Assembly (NCBI GenBank): GCA_009829735.1
Contig: CM020618.1
Location: 42,298,878 to 42,362,877, forward strand
Source of the DNA: Pyropia yezoensis
Lineage: Eukaryota; Rhodophyta; Bangiophyceae; Bangiales; Bangiaceae
Length of the DNA stretch: 64,000 nucleotides
Direction: 5' to 3'
Shown: in pieces, positions 10,131-21,240 of the stretch
Position numbering within the stretch: position 1 is the stretch's first letter
Layout of the letters: each line of letters starts with the position of its first letter
The notes under the pieces: model-generated
Database searches by the model: none
What the model saw: only the letters and a program-made list of their open reading frames with translations
What the model was told of the DNA's origin: nothing
Translations under genes and position numbers: made by a program

Positions 10131-11671
10131 CACTCGGCCCGCGAAGCTGCCAGACCCCGAGCGGCAGTCTTTGCCTCTGTCCGGCCTTGGAAGGCTCCCC
10201 ATCGACGGATTGGCCGCTGTGGGCCCTTGCACGGGGGGGACGTAAATACTCCGACCACTAGACGGCGGGCCTCATTCACGCCCGCGGGCTCCCATTGGCT
10301 CCTATCTTCTCGGTCTCACGACGACGTAAGACCCACGTGAGACACGAAGCCGCGACATGCCAGGCCCCGGGGTGTCACACACCGAGCGATTATTCAAGGG
10401 TTTATTCATTGGCGTGAACCCTGACGGTCCCAGCGCTTTATTATGGTTTCCGCGAAGAGCAAACCGTAGCCAGGTCAATCGCCAGATGGCACGTCTTCGT
10501 GACGATGGCGGTTCGGGGTTGGGGAGGTGGAACGGATCTCTCGTCTGCCCGACAAACGGACGCAGCACGCGACCACCGCTTTGAGCCGGAACAAATAGTT
10601 ACTTTCGCGAGTACGTCCATCTTTTGTGTACTGTACACGACTATGAAATCACCAACCTACTTTACTTGCGACTGACTCCGGTACGAGATCGCGAGGAGAA
10701 GATTTCAGTACAGTACCACTCGGTTCATAATCAGTCCAATCATTGAGTAATTGTATCCGATCGAAACATCTCAGACACGATTCCTGCCCTACCCATGACA
10801 TTTGGCAGCTCCAACCGGCTGGTTTCCACCGAGATGCCCGACCAGCAGATGTGGACATGAGAGCGGGCAGGGACTACCTATCTACCTAGATACCATCCCG
10901 CAGCGACATTGTACGCGCCACCTTTAAGGCAGCTGCGCTGCCGATGCCTTATCGAACGGCGTGGTCCCGCTCACGACCGGTCCTCGTGACCTTTGCCTTG
11001 AATCGCGCGCTGCCCACATGGAGCCGCGCGGCCGTCCCCGCAGTCGAGTTGTGTAAAACTCCTGCATTGAGAAAAGGCAGAGAGAGTGAACGCATTTGGG
11101 AGGGCTTACCAGTGGCCGTCCACTGCTCCTCAACCGAGGCAGGACCTCCCCGCCCCCAGCGGCAGGCCGCAGCGCCAACGACAGGAAGCTTCCTACCCCA
11201 CCGCTCTGCTTGCTGCTGCGTCACATACGCCGGGACGGGTGGATGAATGGAATATTATTCCTTTCTGTACCTTCTCCACTGGCTCGGCGGAACCGGGAGA
11301 GGCCAACGAGAGGTACGTAGGAGCAGGTGTCCGGCCAGGTACTCGACAACTACTTGAGCTGGCTAAGTGTACTTTAAATTGCTGTATGACTGTCATGAAA
11401 TCTTGATGAAGACCTCGAGTGACACGTTGCTTCCGCTTTCCTGGGCAGCGATCGCCGAGATGTGTTGATGCCGACCTTACGACTCTACCGCTCGCATCCC
11501 CGCCGGTCCCGGACCCTGAGGCGGACGGGCGCGCCCGATTCCTGCCGCCCGCCGTCCTCGGCGCTGCTGCCCGACGCCCCCTCCCCTTCCCTCCCATCCT
11601 TTCTTCCGGCTCCCATCCGCTGTGTACTCTCTCTCGTACTCTTTGTGCCGTGATCGGCCTTCCCTGCAACG
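10131..11671. other. Intergenic, upstream of the gamma-CA-like gene
   Basis: I see no gene, RNA or repeat that I can support. Base composition falls towards average between 10300 and 10900, unlike the GC-rich flanks. The promoter of the gene at 11672 probably lies in the last few hundred bases, but no clear core element is visible. Confidence 0.4.
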
Positions 11672-12544
11672 ATGCTGCGCACCAGCCTGGCCCGTGCCGC
11701 TGGGGCCCGCGCCGGTGTGACGGGCTTGCTGCGGCGGGGTGCTTCCCCGGCGGGCGTGGCTGGCTCCCTCCCCTCCCTCACGCGTTTGAGCCCCTCCCCT
11801 TGCTCCTTCACTGCGCCGACCTGTTGCGCCGCCAGCTCCTTGGCCAATCCCTCTTCCGGGGCGCCGGCCGACGTGGTCGTGGCGCCGCCTTCGACTACGC
11901 CCAACCACCGATCGCTGCTGGCGCTGGATGAGAACACGATCGTGCCGTTTGTGCAACCCAATGCGTACGTGGCGCCCTCGGCCAGCGTCATTGGGTCGGT
12001 CGTCATCAATGACCAGTCGGCGGTGATGACTGGGGCGGTGGTGCGGGGGGATCTGGCCTTCCTCCGCATTGGCGCTTTCACGATCATTGGCGACAACTGC
12101 GTGTTGTCGGCTGAGGGGCCGGGTGGGGGGGAGGGCGGCAGCGCCGACAGGCTGTCGGCATCGGACGCGGTCGCGACAGGCCTATCCATGGAGCCGGCCC
12201 TGTTCGTGGGGGACTATGTGGACGTGGCACCCAACTGCGTGCTCAACGGCTGTACGCTGGAGGGAGAGAACGCCATTGGCGCCAACACCGTCATTGGGCC
12301 GGGTGCGGTCATTGGCCGGCAGGCCCTGGTCGAGCCAGGCAGCGTCGTGGCGGCCGGGACGGTGGTGCCCGGGGGGGAGGCCTGGGGGGGGGTTCCTGCC
12401 GTCAAGCTGCGCGACCTGGACGGAGATGAGAAGGAGGCGTTTGTCAAGAACTCGATGGATAATGTGAAGATGACGGCAAGATACGCGTCGGAGTTCCTGC
12501 CCGTTGGGACCGTCTATTGGGAGGCGGAGCGGGTGAGTGCCTGA
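11672..12544 (+). CDS. Gamma-carbonic-anhydrase-like protein, probably mitochondrial complex I
   Basis: 290 codons with no intron, starting at an ATG. The first 35 or so residues are rich in Arg, Ala, Leu and Ser without acidic residues (MLRTSLARAAGARAG), typical of a mitochondrial presequence. Residues 90-245 form a left-handed beta-helix of hexapeptide repeats. Diagnostic features are VVRGDL (123-128), GDYVDV (180-185), AWGGVPA (237-243) and the C-terminal EFLPVGTVYWEAE. These match the gamma-CA-like subunits of plant and algal complex I. All three zinc-binding His positions are replaced: Ser146, Pro187 and Asn192. It should therefore lack carbonic anhydrase activity and act structurally. 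There is a Gly/Ser/Ala-rich insertion at 149-170. Confidence 0.88.
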   Translation: MLRTSLARAAGARAGVTGLLRRGASPAGVAGSLPSLTRLSPSPCSFTAPTCCAASSLANPSSGAPADVVVAPPSTTPNHRSLLALDENTIVPFVQPNAYVAPSASVIGSVVINDQSAVMTGAVVRGDLAFLRIGAFTIIGDNCVLSAEGPGGGEGGSADRLSASDAVATGLSMEPALFVGDYVDVAPNCVLNGCTLEGENAIGANTVIGPGAVIGRQALVEPGSVVAAGTVVPGGEAWGGVPAVKLRDLDGDEKEAFVKNSMDNVKMTARYASEFLPVGTVYWEAERVSA

Positions 12545-12867
12545 CGCGTGGTGGCTGGACGCGACACTCTTTTTTGCAATGCAACGGAGGGAGGAAGGGG
12601 CTGTGAGATGATGCTGTGGGGATATGGTGTCACCCAGAATCGGGTGTCCTTCTGCGGTGCGCTTTTAGTAGCTTACCGTTTCAGAGCTCAGGGGTCTTTT
12701 GTAAGCAGCTCTGTCCCTACGAGACCAAACCCAGTGCATGCCAGTGCCAACGTGTGCAGCTGCTATGCCATGTTTGGAGGGATGTAGGCGTGACCCTCTG
12801 GGGAGGGCGCGCGCGTCAGCAGGGGGGCGCCATCCGCCGCCGCCGCCACCACTGCTGCCACCGCTAC
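12545..12867. other. 3' flank of the gamma-CA-like gene
   Basis: No coding signal. It probably holds the 3' UTR of the preceding gene. Confidence 0.4.
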
Positions 12868-12990
12868 TATTGTGCGTCCCGTAAAAAGTGGACGTGCACA
12901 GGTCGTGCAGTGTGGGTTTGATTGGTCCAGTGGCCGATATTTGACATGATCACGACACGAGCACGTCCACTTTTTAAGGGACGCACTATA
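12868..12990. mobile_element. Short inverted-repeat element, MITE-like, 123 bp
   Basis: The arms 12868-12897 and 12961-12990 are inverted copies of 30 bp with two mismatches (core GTGCGTCCC and AAAAAGTGGACGTGC). Pairing continues inwards with GTCGTG/CACGAC. About 60 bp separate the main arms. The ends are TA-rich, but a target duplication cannot be fixed with certainty. It contains no coding sequence. It could be a MITE or one long hairpin transcript. Confidence 0.6.
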
Positions 12991-13272
12991 CCAAAGGTGC
13001 AGCCTCTGCCGTGGCCAGCCGCCAACGCCGGCCCAGCGGGCGCGACCGTCGCCCAAGCGTCAGTGCCAGCTGCACCTCCCTCTGCCTACCCCCCCCCCTG
13101 GGCGGTCCCCTCGCCCGCGCCAGCTCCAGAATCTGGACGGTGGTGCGCCTCAGCAGTCCGCCCGAGCCTTAGCCAATTCTTGTTTGGGGAGCGAGCCGTC
13201 AATGGCACCGCGGCGCCGCCGGCGCAGGCGGTGGTGGCAGTGGTGGTGGCGACGGTAGCGGGGCTACTGCAG

Positions 13273-13356
13273 CCCCGCCACACCGTCGTTGCCACTGCAG
13301 CCCCGTCACACCGTCGTTGCCACCGCTGCCCCGCCACACCGTCGTTGCCACCGCCG
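13273..13356 (+). repeat. Tandem repeat, three copies of 28 bp
   Basis: Units start at 13273, 13301 and 13329 and share ACACCGTCGTTGCCAC with few differences. It lies in non-coding DNA between the two host genes. Confidence 0.85.
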
Positions 13357-13726
13357 TGGGCTCCGCGGCACTAGAGCTCCTCGGCTCGACAATGTGGCAT
13401 GCGGACGCGGCCGAGGAGGATGCCCTCTGTCTCGCCCGCTTACGATGCGCACTTGGGGGAGGGGGGGGGCGGGGAAAGAAGGGGAGGAGGGGAGCGCAGA
13501 CGGTGGCCACCCCGTGGGCGCCAACGAGCACGGTACAGTCGCGGTGCCGTCGGCCCACCCGTCGACTCGCTGCACCGCGCCGGTAGCAGTGGAGTACGAC
13601 CACACCGCCTGCCCGATTGAAAAGAAACTCGTCTGCTGACGATGGTCCAGCCCGGAAACACTGCCTTGCCCTACCCCACCCGCCAAGCCCCGCGTCCTCC
13701 TCCCCCCCCCCCCCCCCCGTCCCTCA

Positions 13727-14182
13727 TCACTCCCGCTTGGTTGCCGCGAGCAGCTCCCGCCTCAACACCCTCCGGACAGTGGTCAGCACAAACAACACGC
13801 CCAGCACCGCTGCGGGCATTACCACCGCCTCCCCAGACGCCAGGCGGGTTGCCAGGGCGGCGACCATGGCGGCCTTGAGCATCCACGCGGCCGTGTCCCC
13901 GTGGACGGTCAGCAGACCAATGGCAAGGAACACCTCTGACGCGCCGGCGCCCACCCGCACGCTCGTCGCGTCGGCGCCGAAGCGCCGCAGCCCCGTCAAT
14001 CCAACGTAGCGCCTGAAGGCGGCCGCGTTGGCGGCATAGGTGGGGCGGTGGAAGAGAGGGGTGAGCTTGGTGAAGCCCACCACAAGAAAGTAGGCCGTGA
14101 GGCCCAGCGACAGCCCATTGACGACCGACTGGAGGGCGGCCGCTGGCCGGGCGGCGGGCGGGGCGGGGTGGGGAGTCGCCAT
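13727..14182 (-). CDS. Small TMEM35/DoxX-like four-helix membrane protein
   Basis: 151 codons from an ATG. About four hydrophobic helices are visible: residues about 20-42 (with GFTKLTP), 75-95, 99-117 and 118-138. The first helix ends in VVGFTKLTPLF, followed by a Tyr and an FRRYV segment. That arrangement recalls TMEM35/NACHO and DoxX-like proteins, small membrane proteins proposed as chaperones or redox-linked. The C-terminus is basic (TKRE). The gene is convergent with the gamma-CA-like gene. The family is assigned by pattern only. Confidence 0.6.
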   Translation of the reverse strand: MATPHPAPPAARPAAALQSVVNGLSLGLTAYFLVVGFTKLTPLFHRPTYAANAAAFRRYVGLTGLRRFGADATSVRVGAGASEVFLAIGLLTVHGDTAAWMLKAAMVAALATRLASGEAVVMPAAVLGVLFVLTTVRRVLRRELLAATKRE

Positions 14183-17100
14183 GGGGACAAAGCGCGACGT
14201 GGGGAGGGGGCAGGGGATGAAACGCGCAGAGAGGGAGGAAGGGAAGACGTGGCGAGTGTGCTGGGCTCACGGCCACCACGCGGTGGCGGCGGTCGGGGAG
14301 GCGACAAGGTTGGTGTGGGCGATGGGATGGCGGCGGCGACAGTTGAAGTACCGTCAGCTGACGGGGTAGGATTTAAAATGTACTTTCTACACTGGTGTTC
14401 ATGAAATTCAATGTGGTCTCGAACTCTGAAGCACGGCTATCCTTCTGACAAATCTTGATCAGGAGGGGTAGCATGCGGAATCGCCTCTCCCCCACCCGCA
14501 ACGCAACGTGCACTCGAGGGGTGCCGTCCGGCCGCGTCACGACGCCAGATACAGTACCGGTCGCGATCACCTTGCACTGGCGTCGCGGCTCGACTCTTCC
14601 CCCCGCGCACGGCCCTCCCCAACTTTGCCTGCTGGCGATCCCCGGCCGCGGGAGACCCTGCGTTTTCCGTCTCACCGCAGCCACCTCTGCCTCGCCCTCC
14701 ACTGCTACGTCCACCGATGCACCGCTGCCGCGCCCACCGCTGCCGGCCCACCGTTGCCGCCCTCACCGCCGCTGTTTCCGCTCGCTGTCGTTGCCACTGA
14801 CGCTGCCGCTACCGCCGGCGCTACCACCCCCGCCGCTGCCGCCGCCGCTGCCGCCACCGCCCTTGCCAATGCCGCCGATTCGCCTGGCCGGTGGCCCCCG
14901 GCCGCCCTCCGCCGGGCGTGCGTTTTCCCAACCCCTGCACAACGGTCGCGGGCAGGGCGGTGGGGGAGAAGCAGGGCGCGTCGCAGGGGGTGGGTGATGG
15001 GGGCGTTAGTGGCAGCGCGTGTGTCCCCGCTGTCGCACACTCCCCGCTCCTTTCCATTTGTCCCCCAAGCCACCTGCGCGCGCCGCTGTGCATCCTGCAC
15101 CCGCCCGGCAGCCCCGCCGGTGCGTGTGGTTACCGCCCTCCCCCTCCCTCCCCCGCCTTTCCACCCCCGCCCTCAGTGGACGGCGGCAACGCGGCAGCAG
15201 CGGCCGCGCCGGCGCCAGCGGTTGGCGTCCACGGCGTAGTGCCGCGCGCCTTGCGTTCCCCGTCGTGGCGCGACGGCACTATGTGGCCGGCAGTAACCCG
15301 CGGAGGGGGGTTTGGGTGGCGCACCCCGTTTTGGGGAGGTTGAGGAGGGAAGGAGGCGGTCGCGGCCGCCGCTACCTTGTGCTCCGACCGTGGAGCCCCG
15401 TCGTATCGGCGGTGGTCGTCTCCCCTTGCGCCGCCGCCGGCCGCGGCTGTGGGCGAATTCCCGTTCCGCCGCTGCCACCCCAATCCCCCGGTCCCTCTCG
15501 GTGTTCTGCTGCCGCGCCGCGCGGCAGCAGCTGTTTTGATGTGGGACGTGGGGCGGGGGGGGGCACCGCGCCCGCCCGCCTGCGAGGCTGCCTTCCCACC
15601 CGCCTGCCCACTCGTCGCGCCCGCCGCGCCCGCCTGCCTGCTCCGACCTTCCGCCAGTCGCCGCGGACGCGGTGCCGGCGGCGGGCCGCGGGACCCCGAC
15701 GCCGCTGCCTTTTTGTGCATTTCGCACGCACCTATCCCCCCCCCGGCCCCCACCACCTCATGCCCTGCCTCGCCGCCTCGTCGCCTCGGTGCATTGCGCG
15801 CCCGCCCGCCTGCCCGCATCTCCCGTGTCTCGCCCTTCCCCCTGCGGGCCCGCCCACTCGGCCCCCCTACCCCCCGTCTGCCCTCTCGCTGGCCCACCCG
15901 CTCGCCCTCTCGCCACCACGCAGCTCGTCCCACGGCCGTCTGTGCGCCGGAAGAGGTGGGAGCTGGGGGACTCGGGGTTTGGTTGACTGTCCTTTGGTGG
16001 ACGATGCGTTCCTTGTTCGAGTGGGGCAGGGGGGAATGGGGGCGAGGGTGACGTGCCCAGCAGCCCTGGTGGTTGCCTTTCGCCACCCGCTTTTGTGTTA
16101 GAGCATGCCGGCAGCCAATCGTGCAGGCGCGGTTGTGGTTGCTCTCAACCGCCGCCCCGGTGCGGGCATGCGATCCTCCCACCTCCCTCCGTCGCCGACC
16201 TGTTTGGTTTCGGTCGTTATCGCGGGCGCCTGCCATCGCACCCACACCGCCATTGTGCATCCATCTCTCTCTGGACCCGTTGCGCTCCTCCTTCCCTCTG
16301 GACACCGTGGTGAGCTCCCCCCCCTCCCCTCGCATGCCAATTCCTGATCGCTCCCTCTGCCTCACCGCTGACCCCTTTTTCCCCTTGGTGCCGCTGCCAC
16401 CGTGTCTGTACCTGCTCCACCCGCTCCCCCTTCCGAGCACCCCATCGCCGCCGCGGCCGATGGGGGTCCGCGAGAAGGCCCCCCCGGAGCTTGTCTCCCC
16501 CCTTTGCTCTGGCCTCGTCCCAGTCGCTCCCGTGACGATTAACGCTATCGGCAAGCCACCGCAACCGCCTGTGTCGCGGTTGGCTTCTGCACGGGTTGAA
16601 GCCAGCACCAGTTTCGCGGACGCCGCCGACGCGGGTGTCCGCGTCGGTGGCGGTAGTTGTGGGGACGACGACGGCTTCGGTGCTTGTGAGGTGGGGCCGG
16701 TTGCCAGAATTGTGCGGCCGACCAACCCCATGACGCGGGACCCCGCGTTTGTCCTCGCTCTTCTTCATGGCGAGCGGGTGGGAGGGGGAGGTTGGTCGGC
16801 TGGGGGGTGGGTAGGGGTGGGGCGCGGGAGCACCAACCGTATTGCCCGGAATAGTGGCAGTGGGGAGGACCGGAGGGGCTTCTGTGGGGAAGGGGAGGCT
16901 GTCTAGGGGCGATGTTGGGGAAAGGAATTCTGCGAGGGATCCGCTGCTTGTGATAGGCGGCACTTGCGGCGTCGGTGGCGGCGGTGCCATGGGTGGTGGC
17001 AACGCTCATCACTGCGCAGCACTGCTTATCGCCTGTCAAAATTTTCTTGCTTTTTGGGGAAATTCTCGAGCAAAAACCTGCATAAAACCTGCATCGACCC

Positions 17101-18737
17101 CCCCTCAAGGCATCATAGACACCGCTTTTACGCCCGTTTCTGCTTTCTGCCCATAACAGCTCGGGCGATTGGTGGTCGCCACCTCCCTTGGTATGACCGG
17201 AAGCGCTCGGGGCAGGAGAGCACTCTCGCGAAGCGCAAAGAAGCAGTATCCATCTGGCTTGAGGGGATCGGGGGGTGCTCCAAATGACCTGAAATCGCGC
17301 CCCTGACAGTCCCCTCAGATTAGACGCTTAGTCCGGCTAATATACTGCGCTCGCAACTCGGTACATCGGTACAGCGCCGACTAACTCTACGGATGGCTCT
17401 TCTAAGTCGTGTAGAGAAGCGCGTCCTCCGCATCTACTTCGGCAATCATTCGGGGGTGCACCGTCCCAGGGGGCGCATCGGGGTCTGATGACACCTGTGC
17501 TTCGCGACGTCCGCCCTCGGTCGCCATCTTTGACAGCGCTCAGCTCCCCCTGGGCCCCGAGTGGCCCTACCTCCTCCTCGCACGGCGCGTCGCGCAGTGC
17601 CCATCCCCAACCCCGCGTCGCAAAGAGCTCTCCCCCCCCCTCCCCACGTCGCCAAGTGCCTCTCGTCCCTCCCTCGTCACCCATTCCTCTCCCCCCCCTC
17701 TTCACCCCGCCCCCCCCCCCCCTCGTCACCCAGCCCTCCCTCTCCTCCCTGTTGTCGCCGAGTGGGACGCGCGCGCGGTGGTCGGTGGGGGGTGGGATGG
17801 GGGGCATGCTAGTCTGCCCTCCCACCCCCCCCCCCACCGCCGCCGCCCTCCGCGCCGCCCGCACCGCCGTCCTCGCCGCCCTCTTCACCCGCTCCCCCCG
17901 ATAGAGCCACCTCCGCCGCTGCCTCTGCGCAAAGTACCCGTGGTCGCCCAACGGGCGCCACCACATCACCGCGTGTGGGGTGCTCCACGGGTGGTGCCGC
18001 TGCCGTGGCGCCCTCGTGGAGGGGGGGGGGGGGCGGCGGCGGCGGCGGCGGCGGCGCCAGCCGCCTTGGCGTCGGCCGGCCGCACCAGGTCGTTACGCCG
18101 CGGGTCGCCCACCGCCGCCGGCCGCCCGACGGTGGCGCAACGCGGGGCGGCCACCGCCGACGAACGCCGCACGGCGGGTGGCGGGCGCGGGTGGCGCTGT
18201 GGCAATGCGGGGGGGGGGGTCGACGCGCTGGGAGATGGCGGGGGGGGGGGGGGGGGCGACGCGCCGGGGGGAGAGGGGGGGGAGCGCCGCCGCCGGCAGC
18301 GGCAGAGGCGGCGGCGGCGGCAGCGGCTGAGCGGGTGTGGGGGGGGGGGTGGCGGCGGCGGCGGCGGCGGCAGTGGCGGCTGCGGCGGCGCGGCGGCTAC
18401 AGCCGCCCCGCCAGCCGGAGGGGGCGGATGGTCCCACGCGCACCGGCGCCCTCCCCCCCCTCCCCCCCTCCCTCCCCCTTTCCCGCAGCGCGGGCGCGCG
18501 CCGCCACAGCGGCCGCGGCCGCGGCCGCCACTGACGGCGGCGGCGGCAGCGGCGGCCAGGATGGGGGTGGTGGCGGTCGAATCGGCTGCGCCAGGGGCGG
18601 CGGCGGCGGCACGGCGCGCGCGGCGGGTGCGGGCGGCGGCGCCTTCAGCCGCGCGCAACCGCCCGCCGAGGCGGCAAAGTAGGCCGCCTCCGTTCATTGT
18701 TTTAAGCAACGTTGCCGGCTCCTCACCTATTTAAAGT
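14183..18737. other. Long GC-rich low-complexity region, no supported gene
   Basis: Long open frames occur in several frames on both strands at once (for example around 15019-16731 and 17778-18734), all Pro/Arg/Ala/Gly-rich. That is what GC-rich sequence with few stop codons gives by chance. From 18020 to 18690 it is dominated by (GCG/GGC)n and G-runs. A small gene cannot be excluded around 16200-17000, but no family is recognisable. Confidence 0.55.
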
Positions 18738-18819
18738 TTGAGAATAGGTCGAAGGAGTTACTCCCCCGAGGCCTCTAATCATTCGCTTTACCGGATGATA
18801 CTGACTTGCATTTGCTCCC

Positions 18820-18820
<1 letters not shown>

Positions 18821-18869
<49 letters not shown>

Positions 18870-19732
18870 AGTCTTTCGCCCCTATACCCAAGTTCGACGA
18901 GCGATTTGCACGTCAGCATCGCTACGAGCCTCCACCAGAGTTTCCTCTGGCTTCGCGCCTCCTCAGCCGCCGCCGCCGCGTCCGCCGCGCGGCGCGCGGC
19001 GGCGGCGGCAGCGGCAGTGGCCACCTCCGCCACGTCGGCAGCGGCAGCGGCGGTCGCGTCGGCGGCTGCCGTCTCGTCAGCGGCCGCGGCGGCCGTTGCG
19101 TCCGCCGCGCTGGCGACCGCCGCCGCGTGGTCGCGGGTGCCCGCGACAGCGGCGGCAACCTTGGCCGGCAGGGGCCCCGAAGTCGCGACAGCCGCTCTGC
19201 GGCTGGTGGCGGCGGCGGTGGCGGCGGTGGCGGCCGCCTGCCGCCCCGCCGCGGCCTCCACCCGCGCGTCGGCGGCGGCAACAGCTGCGGCGGAGGCGGC
19301 AACAGCGGCCGCCCCGCGGGCGCCGGCGGCGGCGGTCGCTGCGGCGGCAGTCGCTTCCCGCTCGTCGGCGGCGGCCGAAGCGGCGTCGGCGGCCCCGTTG
19401 GCAGCCGCCACCGCGGCGGCTGTGGCTTTTTGGGCAGCTGCGGCGGCCGCGGCCGCGGCGGCGGTCGCTGCCGCCTCGCGGTCTGCGGCGGCAGCTACTG
19501 CGGCCACCGCGGCGGCCTCCCTCTCATCGGCGGCGGCCACCGCCGCGGCCTCCCTCTGGGCGGCGGCGGTTGCGTCGGCCACCGCGGCGGCCTCTCTACA
19601 CGCTGCTGTCCCCACGCACACGAGAAAGGCCGAGTCAGAATCTCGCTGGAAGCGCGATTCCCTGTAGAGGAGACGAGAACGGCACGGGCAACCCAACATG
19701 GTCGCTGCAGGTGAAACCCCGAGCAGCATCAC
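18821..19732 (-). other. Alanine-rich repeat region, open on both strands
   Basis: A GCN-codon tract is open for about 300 codons on both strands. The minus-strand reading shows an irregular repeat of ADEREAAAVAA / ADREAAATAA type, which would form long Ala-rich helices. It is bounded by non-repetitive coding-like ends (…LPAKVAAAV; the C-terminus runs through KLWWRLVAMLTCKSL). The plus reading is similar in composition. I cannot tell whether either is translated. Trinucleotide expansion is the simplest explanation. Confidence 0.4.
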
Positions 19733-19779
19733 ACAGTGGAGAGCGACATCCCCTTCCCCCCCAGACAGACGTACCCGGG

Positions 19780-20280
19780 TGACGAATAGAAAAAGAGGAC
19801 CGATGCAGGCGTCAGGTCACAGTGCAGCACGTGCTCCTTGGCGTGGTTGAGGAAAACCCCCGCCCCTCGGATGAGGCCCTTTGGAGCGCCCGTCGTGCCC
19901 GACGAAAACAGCATCAGAACTGGGGCGGAAAATGGCAATGGCGTAAACGCAAACGCCGCCACGGCCGCGGGGGACGCCAGCACTGTGACAGCTCCGCCAT
20001 GGTCAGCACCGCCCGCCTAAGGGCGCCGCCCCCCTTCCCACCACCCCTCACGCCCCCACCACTGTCGGCCGGCTGCCGTCGCCGTCGTAGTTGCGGTCGC
20101 CGGGCAGGGCCAGGAACACCCCCTCATTCTCCGTGCAGTCCCCTCCCACCGCGTCCGGGAGGACAAGGACGGTGCGGAGGCGGTCACCGGGGCGGCCCAG
20201 CAGTGGCGCCACCCCCCCTAGGCAGCCCCGCACTCGCCCACGGTACACGGTGGTGGCAGACACGACAAGCACGGACGGAC
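19780..20280 (-). pseudogene. Acetoacetyl-CoA-synthetase-like remnant (AMP-binding family)
   Basis: Two coding pieces survive on the minus strand. The upstream one (20280-20048) has VLVVSATTVYRGRVRG, resembling the segment before the adenylation core. The downstream one (19997-19780) has the AMP-binding P-loop LFSSGTTGAPKG followed by GAGVFLNHAKEHVLH, the pattern of acetoacetyl-CoA synthetases. Homology stops abruptly after LFFYSS. The two pieces are separated by about 50 bp containing stops, either a very small intron or decay. The upstream end meets a 22-bp tandem repeat. Only a small part of an enzyme of about 650 residues remains. Confidence 0.65.
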
Positions 20281-20285
20281 CGCGA

Positions 20286-20373
20286 GTGAATGCCGACTGG
20301 CCCGCGGGTGAGTGCCGACTGGCCCGCGGGTGAGTGCCGACTGGCCCGCTGGTGAGTGCCGACTGGCCCGCGG
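20286..20373 (+). repeat. Tandem repeat, four copies of 22 bp
   Basis: Units GTGAGTGCCGACTGGCCCGC(G/T)G start at 20286 (one variant base), 20308, 20330 and 20352. Each contains GTGAGT, a good splice-donor sequence. The repeat abuts the broken synthetase remnant. Confidence 0.9.
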
Positions 20374-21240
20374 GTGAGTACCATTGGGACACCGTTGGGG
20401 GCGGAGAGGCCGCCGCCATCCCCATCGGCAAGAGGGGGTGTTTGGTGGTGGCGGGTGGGGGGAGGGGTACGGGAGCGGGAATGGGCGGCCTTGCGCTCCT
20501 CCCCTCCCCTTCCCGCTCCAACCCATTCCCTTTCTTTTTTTTTCTTTTTTTTTTTTTCCGGATCGACCCCCCCTCCCCCGCCTGTGCACTCATCTGGATG
20601 CGGTACAGTACCCCCACACGCCGATTGAGCGGGAGCACCGCGGATTGCCCCCACGCCCGCGAGGCTGCGCGCGTCACCCGACCCCCCTATCCACCCCCCG
20701 TGCCGCCGCGTCGCGCGTCGCCGGCGCCACTAGACTGCCACCGAATCCTCTGGTGACCTTTTATTCGACCTGCAGATTGGAACACCTCCGACGACTGGAA
20801 ATATGACATGAGGAAAAGGTCCCCAGATCGGAAACGTCCCATGGCACTTCCGGGCAGCCAGATGAATTTGTGCGTCACCTCTGGGCACGCCAACGACAAG
20901 ACGTGGTACCGGAAAGGTACCTGGCAGGTTTTCTCGGTACGTCGGATCAACCCTGGAACAACCCTGAGCTGAACGTGGCAGCCACGTGCGTGATCCGCGC
21001 TCTCCCACGGCGCTGTGGCCCTCCCCCACCCTGAGCCGTCACGCACGTTCGCGGCTTGATGTCCCGCGTGGTCGGTCACCTGACCCTTCCGTCGCTTTTA
21101 TTCGCGCTCCTCCGCCATCCACCCGTCCCCTCCCGTCCCCTCCCGTACGTCCCAGACTGGGGCTGGTTCACGCCTGACGGTGTCGCAAGGTGCGAGTGTC
21201 GTCGGGTTGGGGGAGGGGCGAGACGCGGGTCCCTGCTGCC
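20374..21240. other. Intergenic, with an oligo-T/C tract
   Basis: No gene supported. 20531-20558 is nearly pure T. The last 100 bp precede the transposase-like frame. Confidence 0.4.

Noticed and set aside
13273-13356. CRISPR-like array
   Set aside because: Contiguous 28-bp tandem copies without spacers, in a eukaryotic setting.
15019-16731. Long open frames on both strands (360 and 533 codons)
   Set aside because: Overlapping low-complexity Pro/Arg/Gly frames in GC-rich DNA, no motif.
17778-18734. Open frames of 318 and 247 codons
   Set aside because: Made of GGC/GCC repeats and G-runs, open on both strands.
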